64,000 nucleotides of DNA from Meghimatium bilineatum (taxonomy: Eukaryota > Mollusca > Gastropoda > Stylommatophora > Philomycidae), in NCBI GenBank assembly GCA_034231615.1, contig CM067316.1, positions 29,627,714-29,691,713 of the forward strand. The letters are read 5' to 3'. Below, piece after piece: positions 34,899 through 47,326 of this stretch. Positions within the stretch are counted from its first letter, which is position 1. Each line of letters opens with the position of its first letter. A program made the translations under genes and the position numbers. The notes under the pieces are model-generated. The model was not told where the DNA came from. It made no database searches and saw only the letters and a program-made list of their open reading frames with translations.

Positions 34899-35905
34899 GT
34901 TTAGTACGTCAAAACTCAGTGTTCTATTGCATATTACTCACAAATTGGGTGTACTGCAGCTTACTACACCAGAAATTGCAGTCTGGACACACGAATTTGG
35001 TGTATTCTAGCTTACTACGTTAGAACTCGGTGTATTCTGGCATATTACTCACAAGTTCATTGTTCTGAAGCTTACTACATAAGAAGTGAGTGTATTCTGG
35101 CCTATTATACATCATTTCGTTGTATTGCAGCATAATACGTCAGAATACTGTCGTATTACACACAGATCAGATCTTGCTGTTTAGTACGTCAAAACTCAGT
35201 GTTCTATGGCATATTACTCACAAATTGGGTGTACTGCAGCTTACTACACCAGAAATTGCAGTCTGGACACACGAATTTGGTGTATTCTAGCTTACTACGT
35301 TAGAACTCGGTGTATTCTGGCATATTACTCACAAGTTCATTGTTCTGAAGCTTACTACACTTGAATTGAGTCTATTCTGGCCTATTATACATCATTTCGT
35401 AGTAATGCAGCATAATACGTCAGAATACTGTCGTATTACACACAAATTAGGTCTTGCTGTTTAGTACGTCAAAACTCAGTGTTTTGTGGCATATTACTCA
35501 CAAATTGGGTGTACAAGCTTACTACACTTGAATTGAGTGTATTCTGACTTGTTACACATGACTGTTGTTTTGCAGCTTAATAACTAAGAACACTGGCGAA
35601 TTATACACAAATTAGGTCTCTTGCTGTTTAGTACGTCAAAACTCAGTGTTCTATGGCATATTACTCACAAATTGGGTGTACTGCAGCTTACTAATCCAGA
35701 AATTGCAGTCTGGACACACGAATTTGGTGTATTCTAGCTAACTACGTTAGAACTCGGTGTATTCTGTCATATTACTCACAAATTCATTGTTCTGAAGCTT
35801 ACTACATAAGAAGTGAGTGTATTCTGGCCTATTATACATCATTTCGTTGTATTGCAGCATAATACGTCAGAATACTGTCGTATTACACACAGATCAGATC
35901 TTGCT
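34899..35905 (+). repeat. Mosaic of four units between duplicated segments
   Basis: The units are long (34899), long (35179), short (35459) and long (35626). The last is a chimera: B has CTAATCCAG and C has GCTAACTACG and TGTCATATTAC as in the unit at 22731, while D has CATAAGAAGTGAG and E has CAGATCAGATCTTGCT as in the unit at 23629. The switch lies in or near the C/D boundary, about 35795. Confidence 0.8.
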
Positions 35906-36634
35906 GTTTCGTACGTCAAAACTCAGTGTTCTATTGCATATTACTCACAAATTGGGTGTACTGCAGCTTACTACTCCAGAAATTGCAGTCTGGACACACG
36001 AATTTGGTGTATTCTAGCTAACTACGTTAGAACTCGGTGTATTCTGTCATATTACAAATTCATTGTTCTGAAGCTGACTACACTTGAATTGAGTCTATTC
36101 TGGCCTATTATACATCATTTCATAGTAATGCAGCATAATACGTCAGAATACTGTCGTATTACACACAAATTAGGTCTTGCTGTTTAGTACGTCAAAACTC
36201 CGTGTTCTATGGCATATTACTCACAAATTGGGTGTACTGAAGCTTACTACACTTGAATTGAGTGTATTCTGGCCTGTTACACATGACTTCGTTGTTTTGG
36301 AGCTTAATAACTAAGAACACTGGCTAATTATACACAAATTAGGTCTCTTGCTGTTTAGTACGTCAAAACTCCGTGTTCTATGGCATATTACTCACAAATT
36401 GGGTGTACTGCAGCATACTACACCAGAAATTGCAGTCTGGACACACGAATTGGGTGTATTCCAGTTTAGTACTCCAAAACTCGTTGTATTCTGGCATATT
36501 ACTCACAAATTCATTGTACTGAAGCATACTACACTAGAATTGAGTGTATTCTGGCCTGTTACACATGACTTCGTTGTTTTGCAGCTTAATAACTAAGAAC
36601 ACTGGCGATTTATACACAAATTAGGTCTCTTGCT

Positions 36635-36901
36635 GTTTAGTACGTCAAAACTCAGTGTTCTATTGCATATTACTCACATATTGGGTGTACTGCAGCTTAC
36701 TACACCAGAAATTGCAGTCTGGACACACGAATTTGGTGTATTCTAGCTTACTACGTTAGAAGGTGAATTCTGGCATATTACTCACAAGTTCATTGTTCTG
36801 AAGCTTACTACATTAGAAGTGAGTGTATTATACATCATTTCGTTGTATTTTAGCATAATACGTCAGAATACTGTCGTATTACACACAGATTAGATCTTGC
36901 T
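36635..36901 (+). repeat. Shortened long unit (267 bases), copy 2
   Basis: It carries the same two losses and the same EcoRI site as the unit at 28784 and was copied with the second 7.85-kb segment. Related units at 43942 and 62542 have the EcoRI change (GGTGAATTC) but not the ten-base loss, so the EcoRI change is the older one. Confidence 0.87.
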
Positions 36902-37190
36902 GTTTAGTACGTCAAAACTCAGTGTTTTGTGGCATATTACTCACAAATTGGGTGTACTGAAGCTTACTACACTTGAATTGAGTGTATTCTGGCCTGTTAC
37001 ACATGACTTTGGTGTATTCTAGCTAACTAGGTTAGAACTCGGTGTATTCTGTCATATTACTCACAAATTCATTGTTCTGAAGCTTACTTCACTTGAATTG
37101 AGTCTATTCTGGCCTATTATACATCATTTCATAGTAATGCAGCATAATACGTCAGAATACTGTCGTATTACACACAAATTAGGTCTTGCT
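36902..37190 (+). repeat. H-type hybrid unit 3
   Basis: It is the counterpart of the unit at 29051, part of the 7.85-kb duplication, with CTAACTAGG and GCTTACTTCACTTG both conserved. Confidence 0.88.
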
Positions 37191-37981
37191 GTTTAGTACG
37201 TCAAAACTGAGTGTTTTGTGGCATATTACTCACAAATTGGGTGTACTGAAGCTTACTACACTTGAATTGAGTGTATTCTGGCCTGTTACACATGACTTCG
37301 TTGTTTTGGAGCTTAATAACTAAGAACACTGGCTAATTATACACAAATTAGGTCTCTTGCTGTTTAGTACGTCAAAACTCAGTTCTATGGCATATTACTC
37401 ACAAATTGGGTGTACTGCAGCTTACTACACTTGAATTGAATGTATTCTGGCCTGTTACACATGACTTCGTTGTTTTGCAGCTTAATAACTAAGAACACTG
37501 GCTAATTATACACAAATTAGGTCTCTTGCTGTTTAGTACGTCAAAACTCAGTGTTCTGTGGCATATTACTCACAAATTGGGTGTACTGCAGCTTACTACA
37601 CCAGAAATTGCAGTCTGGACAAACGAATTTGGTGTATTCTAGCTTACTACGTTAGAACTCGGTGTATTCTGTCATATTACTCACACGTTCATTGTTCTGA
37701 AGCTTACTACACTTGAATTGAGTCTATTCTGGCCTATTATACATCATTTCGTAGTAATGCAGCATAATACGTCAGAATACTGTCGTATTACACACAAATT
37801 AGGTCTTGCTGTTTAGTACGTCACAACTTAGTGTTTTGTGGCATATTACTCACAAATTGGGTGTACTGAAGCTTACTACATTTGAATTGAGTGTATTCTG
37901 GCCTGTTACACATGACTTCGTTGTTTTGCAGCTTAATAACTAAGAACACTGGCGAATTATACACAAATTAGGTCTCTTGCT

Positions 37982-38432
37982 GTTTAGTACGTCAGAACTC
38001 CGTGTTCTATGGCATATTACTGACAAATTGGGTGTACTGCAGCTTACTACACCAGAAATTGCAGTCTGGACACACGAATTTGGTGTATTCTAGCTTACTA
38101 CGTTAGAACTCGGTGTATTCTGGCATATTACTCACAAGTTCATTGTTCTGAAGCTTACTACTATTGAATTTAGTCTATTCTGGCCTATTATACATCATTT
38201 CGTAGTAATGCAGCAAAATACGTCAGAATACTGTCGTATTACACACACATTAGGTCTTGCTGTTTAGTACGTCAAAACTGAGTGTTTTGTGGCATATTAC
38301 TCACAAATTGGGTGTACTGAAGCTTACTACACTTGAATTGAGTGTATTCTGGCCTGTTACACATGACTTCGTTGTTTTGCAGCTTAATAACTAAGAACAC
38401 TGGCGAATTATACACAAATTAGGTCTCTTGCT
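37982..38432 (+). repeat. Chimeric long unit and short unit leaving the duplication
   Basis: The long unit at 37982 begins like the one at 30131 (CAGAACTCCGTG, TACTGACAAATT) but its D has TATTGAATTTAG and E has GCAAAATACG and CACACATTAGG, as in units at 16879 and 17777. The 7.85-kb match therefore ends within this unit, near 38160. Confidence 0.8.
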
Positions 38433-38785
38433 GTTTAGTACGTCAAAACTCAGTGTTCTATTGCATATTACTCACAAATTGGGTGTACTGCAGCTTACTA
38501 CACCAGAAATTGCAGTCTGGACACACGAATTTGGTGTATTCTAGCTTACTACGTTAGAACGGTGTATTCTGGCATATTACTCACAAGTTCATTGTTCTGA
38601 AGCTTACTACACATGAATTGAGTCTATTCTGGCCTATTATACATCATTTCGTAGTAATGCAGCATAATACATCAGAATACTGTCGTATTATAGAGTGTAT
38701 TCTGGCCTTTTACACATGACTTCGTTGTTTTGCAGCTTAATAACTAAGAACACTGGCGAATTATACACAAATTAGGTCTCTTGCT
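38433..38785 (+). repeat. E/D hybrid long unit 3 (353 bases)
   Basis: It shares the breakpoint after CGTATTA with the hybrids at 16073 and 19404, but the D part reads TTTTACACATGACTTCG instead of TTTTATACATGACTTGG, and the dyad has ATACATCAG, which breaks a pair. C has GTTAGAACGGTG. It is therefore an older or separately diverged copy of the same fusion. Confidence 0.87.
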
Positions 38786-39514
38786 GTTCAGTACGTCAAA
38801 ACTCAGTGTTCTATGGCATATTACTCACAAATTGAGTGTACTGCAGCTTACTACACCAGAAATTGCAGTCTGGACACACGAATTTGGTGCATTCTACCTT
38901 ACTACGTTAGAACTCGGTGTATTCTGGCATATTACTCACAAGTTCATTGTTCTGAAGCTTACTACACTTGAATTGAGTCTATTCTGGCATATTATACATC
39001 ATTTCGTTTTAATGCAGCATAATACGTCAGAATACTGTCGTATTACACACAAATTAGGTCTTGCTGTTTAGTACGTCAAAACTCAGTGTTTTGTGGCATA
39101 TTACTCACAAATTGGGTGTACTGAAGCTTACTACATTTGAATTGAGTGTATTCTGGCCTGTTACACATGATTTCGTTGTTTTGCAGCTTAATAACTAAGA
39201 CCACTGGCGAATTATACACAAATTAGGTCTCTTGCTGTTTAGTACGTCAGAACTCAGTGTTCTATGGCATATTACTGACAAATTGGGTGTACTGCAGCTT
39301 ACTACACCAGAAATTGCAGTCTGGACACGAATTTGGTGTATTCTAGCTTACTACGTTAGAACTCGGTGTATTCTGGCATATTACTCACAAGTTCATTGTT
39401 CTGAAGCTTACTACACTTGAATTGAGTCTATTCTGGCCTATTATACATCATTTCGTAGTAATGCAGCATAATACGTCAGAATACTGTCGTATTACACACA
39501 AATTAGGTCTTGCT
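38786..39514 (+). repeat. Long, short and long units following hybrid 3
   Basis: The first starts GTTCAGTACG and has B/C with GCATTCTACCTTAC, like the units after the other two hybrids (16428, 19759). The short unit has ACTAAGACCACTGG. The second long unit has CTGGACACGAATT in B (two bases lost). Confidence 0.82.
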
Positions 39515-40579
39515 GTTTAGTACGTCAAAACTCAGTGTTTTGTGGCATATTACTCACAAATTGGGTGTACAAGCTTACTACACTTGAATTGAGTGTATTC
39601 TGACTTGTTACACATGACTGTTGTTTTGCAGCTTAATAACTAAGAACACTGGCGAATTATACACAAATTAGGTCTCTTGCTGTTTAGTACGTCAAAACTC
39701 AGTGTTCTATGGCATATTACTCACAAATTGGGTGTACTGCAGCTTACTAATCCAGAAATTGCAGTCTGGACACACGAATTTGGTGTATTCTAGCTAACTA
39801 CGTTAGAACTCGGTGTATTCTGTCATATTACTCACAAATTCATTGTTCTGAAGCTTACTACACTTGAATTGAGTCTATTCTGGCCTATTATACATCATTT
39901 CATAGTAATGCAGCATAATACGTCAGAATACTGTCGTATTACACACAAATTAGGTCTTGCTGTTTAGTACGTCAAAACTCAGTGTTTTGTGGCATATTAC
40001 TCACAAATTGGGTGTACTGAAGCTTACTACACTTGAATTGTGTATTCTGGCCTGTTACACATGACTTCGTTGTTTTGGAGCTTAATAACTAAGAACACTG
40101 GCTAATTATACACAAATTAGGTCTCTTGCTGTTTAGTACGTCAAAACTCCGTGTTCTATGGCATATTACTCACAAATTGGGTGTACTGCAGCTTACTACA
40201 CCAGAAATTGCAGTCTGGACACACGAATTGGGTGTATTCCAGTTTAGTACGCCAAAACTCGTTGTATTCTGGCATATTACTCACAAATTCATTGTACTGA
40301 AGCATACTACACTAGAATTGAGTGTATTCTGGCCTGTTACACATGACTTCGTTGTTTTGCAGCTTAATAACTAAGAACACTGGCTAATTATACACAAATT
40401 AGGTCTCTTGCTGTTTAGTACGTCAAAACTCAGTGTTTTGTGGCATATTACTCACAAATTGGGTGTACAAGCTTACTACACTTGAATTGAGTGTATTCTG
40501 ACTTGTTACACATGACTGTTGTTTTGCAGCTTAATAACTAAGAACACTGGCGAATTATACACAAATTAGGTCTCTTGCT
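39515..40579 (+). repeat. 1065-base block (short, long, short, F-type, short), fourth copy
   Basis: It matches 33387-34451 at an offset of 6128 and 25534-26598 at 13,981. The first short unit has GGGTGTACAAGC, the long unit CTAATCCAG, and the second short unit GAATTGTGTATTC. These linked marks show that the block moves as a whole. Confidence 0.86.
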
Positions 40580-41306
40580 GTTTAGTACGTCAAAACTCAG
40601 TGTTCTATGGCATATTACTCACAAATTGGGTGTACTGCAGCTTACTACACCAGAAATTGCAGTCTGGACACACGAATTTGGTGTATTCTAGCTTACTACG
40701 TTAGAACTCGGTGTATTCTGGCATATTACTCACAAGTTCATTGTTCTGAAGCTTACTACATAAGAAGTGAGTGTATTCTGGCCTATTATACATCATTTCG
40801 TTGTATTGCAGCATAATACGTCAGAATACTGTCGTATTACACACAGATCAGATCTTGCTGTTTAGTACGTCAAAACTCAGTGTTCTATTGCATATTACTC
40901 ACAAATTGGGTGTACTGCAGCTTACTACTCCAGAAATTGCAGTCTGGACACACGAATTTGGTGTATTCTAGCTAACTACGTTAGAACTCGGTGTATTCTG
41001 TCATATTACAAATTCATTGTTCTGAAGCTGACTACACTTGAATTGAGTCTATTCTGGCCTATTATACATCATTTCATAGTAATGCAGCATAATACGTCAG
41101 AATACTGTCGTATTACACACAAATTAGGTCTTGCTGTTTAGTACGTCAAAACTCCGTGTTCTATGGCATATTACTCACAAATTGGGTGTACTGAAGCTTA
41201 CTACACTTGAATTGAGTGTATTCTGGCCTGTTACACATGACTTCGTTGTTTTGGAGCTTAATAACTAAGAACACTGGCTAATTATACACAAATTAGGTCT
41301 CTTGCT
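40131..41306 (+). repeat. 1176-base five-unit block, copy 4
   Basis: It matches 27326-28501 at an offset of 12,805, including CATATTACAAATTC and AAGCTGACTAC. The following F-type unit (41307) has AGCATACTACACC and GTACTCC like the one at 28502, so the match extends to 41588. Confidence 0.87.
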
Positions 41307-41588
41307 GTTTAGTACGTCAAAACTCCGTGTTCTATGGCATATTACTCACAAATTGGGTGTACTGCAGCATACTACACCAGAAATTGCAGTCTGGACACAC
41401 GAATTGGGTGTATTCCAGTTTAGTACTCCAAAACTCGTTGTATTCTGGCATATTACTCACAAATTCATTGTACTGAAGCATACTACACTAGAATTGAGTG
41501 TATTCTGGCCTGTTACACATGACTTCGTTGTTTTGCAGCTTAATAACTAAGAACACTGGCGAATTATACACAAATTAGGTCTCTTGCT

Positions 41589-44221
41589 GTTTAGTACGTC
41601 AAAACTCAGTGTTCTATTGCATATTACTCACATATTGGGTGTACTGCAGCTTACTACACCAGAAATTGCAGTCTGGACACACGAATTTGGTGTATTTTAG
41701 CTTACTACGTTAGAACTCGGTGTATTCTGGCATATTACTCACAAGTTCATTGTTCTGAAGCTTACTACACTTGAATTGAGTCTATTCTGGCCTATTATAC
41801 ATCATTTCGTAGTAATGCAGCATAATACGTCAGAATACTGTCGTATTACACACAAATTAGGTCTTGCTGTTTAGTACGTCAAAACTCAGTGTTTTGTGGC
41901 ATATTACTCACAAATTGGGTGTACAAGCTTACTACACTTGAATTGAGTGTATTCTGACTTGTTACACATGACTGTTGTTTTGCAGCTTAATAACTAAGAA
42001 CACTGGCGAATTATACACAAATTAGGTCTCTTGCTGTTTAGTACGTCAAAACTCCGTGTTCTATGGCATATTACTCACAAATTGGGTGTACTGCAGCTTA
42101 CTACACCAGAAATTGCAGTCTGGACACACGAATTGGGTGTATTCCAGTTTAGTACGCCAAAACTCGATGTATTCTGGCGTATTACTCACAAATTCATTGT
42201 ACTGAAGCATACACTAGAATTGAGTGTATTCTGGCCTGTTACACATGACTTCGTTGTTTTGCAGCTTAATAACTAAGAACACTGGCTAATTATACACAAA
42301 TTAGGTCTCTTGCTGTTTAGTACGTCAAAACTCATTGTTCTATTGCATATTACTCACAGATTGGGTGTACTGAAGCTTACTACACTTGAATTGAGTGTAT
42401 TCTGACTTGTTATACATGACTCTTGTTTTGCAGCTTAATAACTAAGAACACTGGCGAATTATACACAAATTAGGTCTCTTGCTGTTTAGTACGTCAAAAC
42501 TCAGTGTTCTATTGCATATTACTCACAAATTGGGTGTACTGCAGCTTACTACACCAGAAATTGCAGTCTGGACACACGAATTTGGTGTATTCTAGCTTAC
42601 TACGTTAGAACTCGGTGTATTCTGGCATATTACAAGTTCATTGTTCTGAAGCTTACTACACTTGAATTGAGTCTATTCTGGCCTATTATACATCATTTCG
42701 TAGTAATGCAGCATAATACGTCAGAATACTGTCGTATTACACACAAATTAGGTGTTGCTGTTTAGTACGTCAAAACTCAGTGTTTTGTGGCATATTACTC
42801 ACAAATTGGGTGTACAAGCTTACTACACTTGAATTGAGTGTATTCTGACTTGTTACACATGACTGTTGTTTTGCAGCTTAATAACTAAGAACACTGGCGA
42901 ATTATACACAAATTAGGTCTCTTGCTGTTTAGTACGTCAAAACTCAGTGTTCTATGGCATATTACTCACAAATTGGGTGTACTGCAGCTTACTAATCCAG
43001 AAATTGCAGTCTGGACACACGAATTTGGTGTATTCTAGCTAACTACGTTAGAACTCGGTGTATTCTGTCATATTACTCACAAATTCATTGTTCTGAAGCT
43101 TACTACACTTGAATTGAGTCTATTCTGGCCTATTATACATCATTTCATAGTAATGCAGCATAATACGTCAGAATACTGTCGTATTACACACAAATTAGGT
43201 CTTGCTGTTTAGTACGTCAAAACTCAGTGTTTTGTGGCATATTACTCACAAATTGGGTGTACGGAAGCTTACTACACTTGAATTGAGTGTATTCTGGCCT
43301 GTTACACATGACTTCGTTGTTTTGGAGCTTAATAACTAAGAACACTGGCTAATTATACACAAATTAGGTCTCTTGCTGTTTAGTACGTCAAAACTCCGTG
43401 TTCTATGGCATATTACTCACAAATTGGGTGTACTGCAGCTTACTACACCAGAAATTGCAGTCTGGACACACGAATTGGGTGTATTCCAGTTTAGTACGCC
43501 AAAACTCGTTGTATTCTGGCATATTACTCACAAATTCATTGTACTGAAGCATACTACACTAGAATTGAGTGTATTCTGGCCTGTTACACATGACTTCGTT
43601 GTTTTGCAGCTTAATAACTAAGAACAAAGGCGAATTATACACAAATTAGGTCTCTTGCTGTTTAGTACGTCAAAACTCAGTGTTCTATGGAATATTACTG
43701 ACAAATTGGGTGTACTGCAGCTTACTACACCAGAAATTGCAGTCTGGACACACGAATTTGGTGTATTCTAGCTTACTACGTTAGAACTCGGTGTATTCTG
43801 GCATATTACTCACAAGTTCATTATTCTGAAGCTTACTACTATTGAATTGAGTCTATTCTTGCCTATTATACATCATTTCGTAGTAATGCAGCATAATACG
43901 TCAGAATACTGTCGTATTACACACAAATTAGGTCTCTTGCTGTTTAGTACGTCAAAACTCAGTGTTCTATGGAATATTACTGACAAATTGGGTGTACTGC
44001 AGCTTACTACACCAGAAATTGCAGTCTGGACACACGAATTTGGTGTATTCTAGCTTACTACGTTAGAACTCGGTGAATTCTGGCATATTACTCACAAGTT
44101 CATTGTTCTGAAGCTTACTACATTAGAAGTGAGTGTATTCTGGCCTATTATACATCATTTCGTTGTATTTTAGCATAATACGTCAGAATACTGTCGTATT
44201 ACACACAGATTAGATCTTGCT
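41589..44221 (+). repeat. Degenerate mosaic at the end of domain II
   Basis: Units in order: long, short, F-type, short, long, short, long, short, F-type, long, long. Small private changes are more frequent here: the F-type unit at 42036 lacks three bases in D (GCATACACTAG) and has GGCGTATTAC; the next short unit has CACAGATTGGG and GTTATACATGACTC; others are GGTGTTGCTG at 42753, GTACGGAAGC at 43260 and GAACAAAGGCG at 43623. Two long units with GGAATATTACTGAC follow each other at 43660 and 43942. Confidence 0.78.
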
Positions 44222-44510
44222 GTTTAGTACGTCAAAACTCAGTGTTTTGTGGCATATTACTCACAAATTGGGTGTACTGAAGCTTACTACACTTGAATTG
44301 AGTGTATTCTGGCCTGTTACACATGACTTTGGTGTATTCTAGCTAACTACGTTAGAACTCGGTGTATTCTGTCATATTACTCACAAATTCATTGTTCTGA
44401 AGCTTATTACACTTGAATTGAGTCTATTCTGGCCTATTATACATCATTTCATACTAATGCAGCATAATACGTCAGAATACTGTCGTATTACACACAAATT
44501 AGGTCTTGCT
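44222..44510 (+). repeat. H-type hybrid unit 4
   Basis: It has the common D/B junction near 44328, C with the intact GCTAACTACG, then GCTTATTACACTTG and TTTCATACTAATG in D. The CATACTAATG change is shared with the H-type units at 46139 and 48506 and separates these from the two H-type units in the 7.85-kb segments. Confidence 0.87.
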
Positions 44511-44959
44511 GTTTAGTACGTCAAAACTCAGTGTTTTGTGGCATATTACTCACAAATTGGGTGTACTGAAGCTTACTACACTTGAATTGAGTGTATTCTG
44601 GCCTGTTACACATGACTTCGTTGTTTTGCAGCTTAATAACTAAGAACACTGGCTAATTATACACAAATTAGGTCTCTTGCTGTTTAGTACGTCAAAACTC
44701 AGTGTTCTGTGGCATATTACTCACAAATTGGGTGTACTGCAGCTTACTACACCAGAAATTGCAGTCTGGACACACGAATTTGGTGTTCTAGCTTACTACG
44801 TTAGAACTCGGTGTATTCTGTCATATTACTCACACGTTCATTGTTCTGAAGCTTACTACACTTGAATTGAGTCTATTCTGGCCTATTATACATCATTTCG
44901 TAGTAATGCAGCATAATACGTCAGAATACTGTCGTATTACACACAAATAAGGTCTTGCT

Positions 44960-47326
44960 GTTTAGTACGTCAAAACTAAGTGTTCTATTGCATATTACTC
45001 ACAAACTGGGTGTACTGCAGCTTACTACACCAGAAATTGCAGTCTGGACACACGAATTTGGTGTATTCTAGCTTACTACGTTAGAACTCGGTGTATTCTG
45101 GCATATTACTCACAAGTTCATTGTTCTGAAGCTTACTACACTTGAATTGAGTCTATTCTGGCCTATTATACATCATTTCGTAGTAATGCAGCATAATACG
45201 TCAGAATACTGTCGTATTACACACAAATTAGGTCTTGCTGTTTAGTACGTCAAAACTCAGTGTTTTGTGGCATATTACTCACAAATTGGGTGTACTGAAG
45301 CTTACTACACTTGAATTGAGTGTATTCTGGCCTGTTACACATGACTTCGTTGTTTTGCAGCTTAATAACTAAGAACACTGGCTAATTATACACAAATTAG
45401 GTCTCTTGCTGTTTAGTACGTCAAAACTCAGTGTTCTGTGGCATATTACTCACAAATTGGGTGTACTGCAGCTTACTACACCAGAAATTGCAGTCTGGAC
45501 ACACGAATTTGGTGTATTCTAGCTTACTACGTTAGAACTCGGTGTATTCTACCATATTACTCACAAGTTCATTGTTCTGAAGCTTACTACACTTGAATTG
45601 AGTCTATTCTGGCCTATTATACATCATTTCGTAGTAATGCAGCATAATACGTCAGAATACTGTCGTATTACACACAAATTAGGTCTTGCTGTTTAGTACG
45701 TCAAAACTCAGTGTTTTGTGCATATTACTCACAAATTGGGTGTACTGAAGCTTACTACATTTGAATTGAGTGTATTATGGCCTGTTACACATGACTTCGT
45801 TGTTTTGCTGCTTAATAACTAAGAACACTGGCGAATTATACACAAATTAGGTCTCTTGCTGTTTAGTACGTCAAAACTCAGTGTTCTATGTCATATTACT
45901 CACAAATTGGGTAAAGTTCAGCTTACTACACCAGAAATTGCAGTCTGGACACACGAATTTGGTGTATTCTAGCTTACTACGTTAGAACTCGGTGTATTCT
46001 GGCATATTACTCACGTTCATTGTTCTGAAGCTTACTACACATGAATTGAGTCTATTCTGGCCTATTATACATCATTTCGTAGTAATGCAGCATAATACGT
46101 CAGAATACTGTCGTATTACACACAAATTAGGTCTTGCTGTTTAGTACGTCAAAACTGAGTGTTTTGTGGCATATTACTCACAAATTGGGTGTACTGAAGC
46201 TTACTACACTTCAATTGAGTCTATTCTGGCCTGTTACACATGACTTTGGTGTATTCTAGCTAACTACGTTAGAACTCGGTGTATTCTGTCATATTACTCA
46301 CAAATTCATTGTTCTGAAGCTTACTACACTTGAATTGAGTCTATTCTGGCCTATTATACATCATTTCATACTAATGCAGCATAATACGTCAGAATACTGT
46401 CGTATTACACACAAATTAGGTCTTGCTGTTTAGTACGTCAAAATTCAGTGTTTTGTGGCATATTACTCACAAATTGGGTGTACTGAAGCTTACTACACTT
46501 GAATTGAGTGTATTCTGGCCTGTTACACATGACTTCGTTGTTTTGCAGCTTAATAACTAAGAACACTGGCTAATTATACACAAATTAGGTCTCTTGCTGT
46601 TTAGTACGTCAAAACTCAGTGTTCTGTGGCATATTACTCACAAATTGGGTGTACTGCAGCTTACTACACCAGAAATTGCAGTCTGGACACACGAATTTGG
46701 TGTATTCTAGCTTACTACGTTAGAACTCGGTGTATTCTGTCATATTACTCACACGTTCATTGTTCTGAAGCTTACTACACTTGAATTGAGTCTATTCTGG
46801 CCTATTATACATCATTTCGTAGTAATGCAGCATAATACGTCAGAATACTGTCGTATTACACACAAATTAGGTCTTCCTGTTTAGTACGTCAAAACTCAGT
46901 GTTTTGTGCATATTACTCACAAATTGGGTGTACTGAAGCTTACTACATTTGAATTGAGTGTATTCTGGCCTGTTACACATGACTTCGTTGTTTTGCAGCT
47001 TAATAACTAAGAACACTGGCGAATTATACACAAATTAAGTCTCTTGCTGTTTAGTACGTCAAAACTCCGTGTTCTATGTCATATTACTCACAAATTGGGT
47101 AAAGTTCAGCTTACTACACCAGAAATTGCAGTCTGGACACGAATTTGGTGTATTCTAGCTTACTACGTTAGAACTCGGTGTATTCTGGCATATTACTCAC
47201 AAGTTCATTGTTCTGAAGCTTACTACACTTCAATTGAGTCTATTCTGGCCTATTATACATCATTTCGTTGTATTGCAGCATAATACGTCAGAATACTGTC
47301 GTATTACACACAGATCAGATCTTGCT
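44960..47326 (+). repeat. 2.37-kb ten-unit higher-order repeat, copy 1
   Basis: The order is long, short, long, short, long, H-type, short, long, short, long (2367 bases). The first unit has CAAAACTAAGTG and CACAAACTGGG, absent in later copies. The fifth and tenth units carry GGGTAAAGTTCA, the third CTACCATATTAC, and the fourth a short unit with TTTGTGCATATT, GTGTATTATGG and TTTTGCTGC. Confidence 0.88.
46139..46427 (+). repeat. H-type hybrid unit 5
   Basis: A has CAAAACTGAGTG, the first part of D reads CACTTCAATTGAGTCTATTC, and the D/B junction is near 46245. It is the sixth unit of the first 2.37-kb repeat. Confidence 0.87.

Larger units (their letters stand above)
35906..37981 (+). repeat. 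7.85-kb spaced duplication, second segment, copy 2
   Basis: It is collinear with 28055-30130. The first unit starts GTTTCGTACG, the only such start in the window. That change removes a TAG and, with the in-frame unit before it, produces the longest open frame of the window (124 codons, 35813-36187), which is a by-product and not a gene. Confidence 0.88.
15335..44959 (+). repeat. Array domain II
   Basis: Units here carry E subunits reading CAGATCAGATCTTGCT, E subunits reading CTGGCTAATTATAC, D subunits with CATAAGAAGTGAG or CTATTGAATT, and subunit A with CTCCGTGTTC. The ATGCAT units of domain I are absent. This domain contains the 3.33-kb tandem repeat, the 2.97-kb tandem repeat, four full 1.18-kb blocks and two pairs of segments copied at about 7.85 kb. 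It also holds all three E/D hybrid units and four of the six H-type hybrids. Its order is a mosaic: the same short runs of units return in different neighbourhoods, as expected when unequal exchange and conversion shuffle segments. Confidence 0.8.

Noticed and set aside
35813-36187. Longest open frame, 124 codons, plus strand
   Set aside because: It spans parts of two long units and exists because GTTTAG became GTTTCG at 35906 and C lost four bases, which shifts the frame. The equivalent region at 28055 is closed. There is no start context, codon bias or conservation that would suggest a gene.
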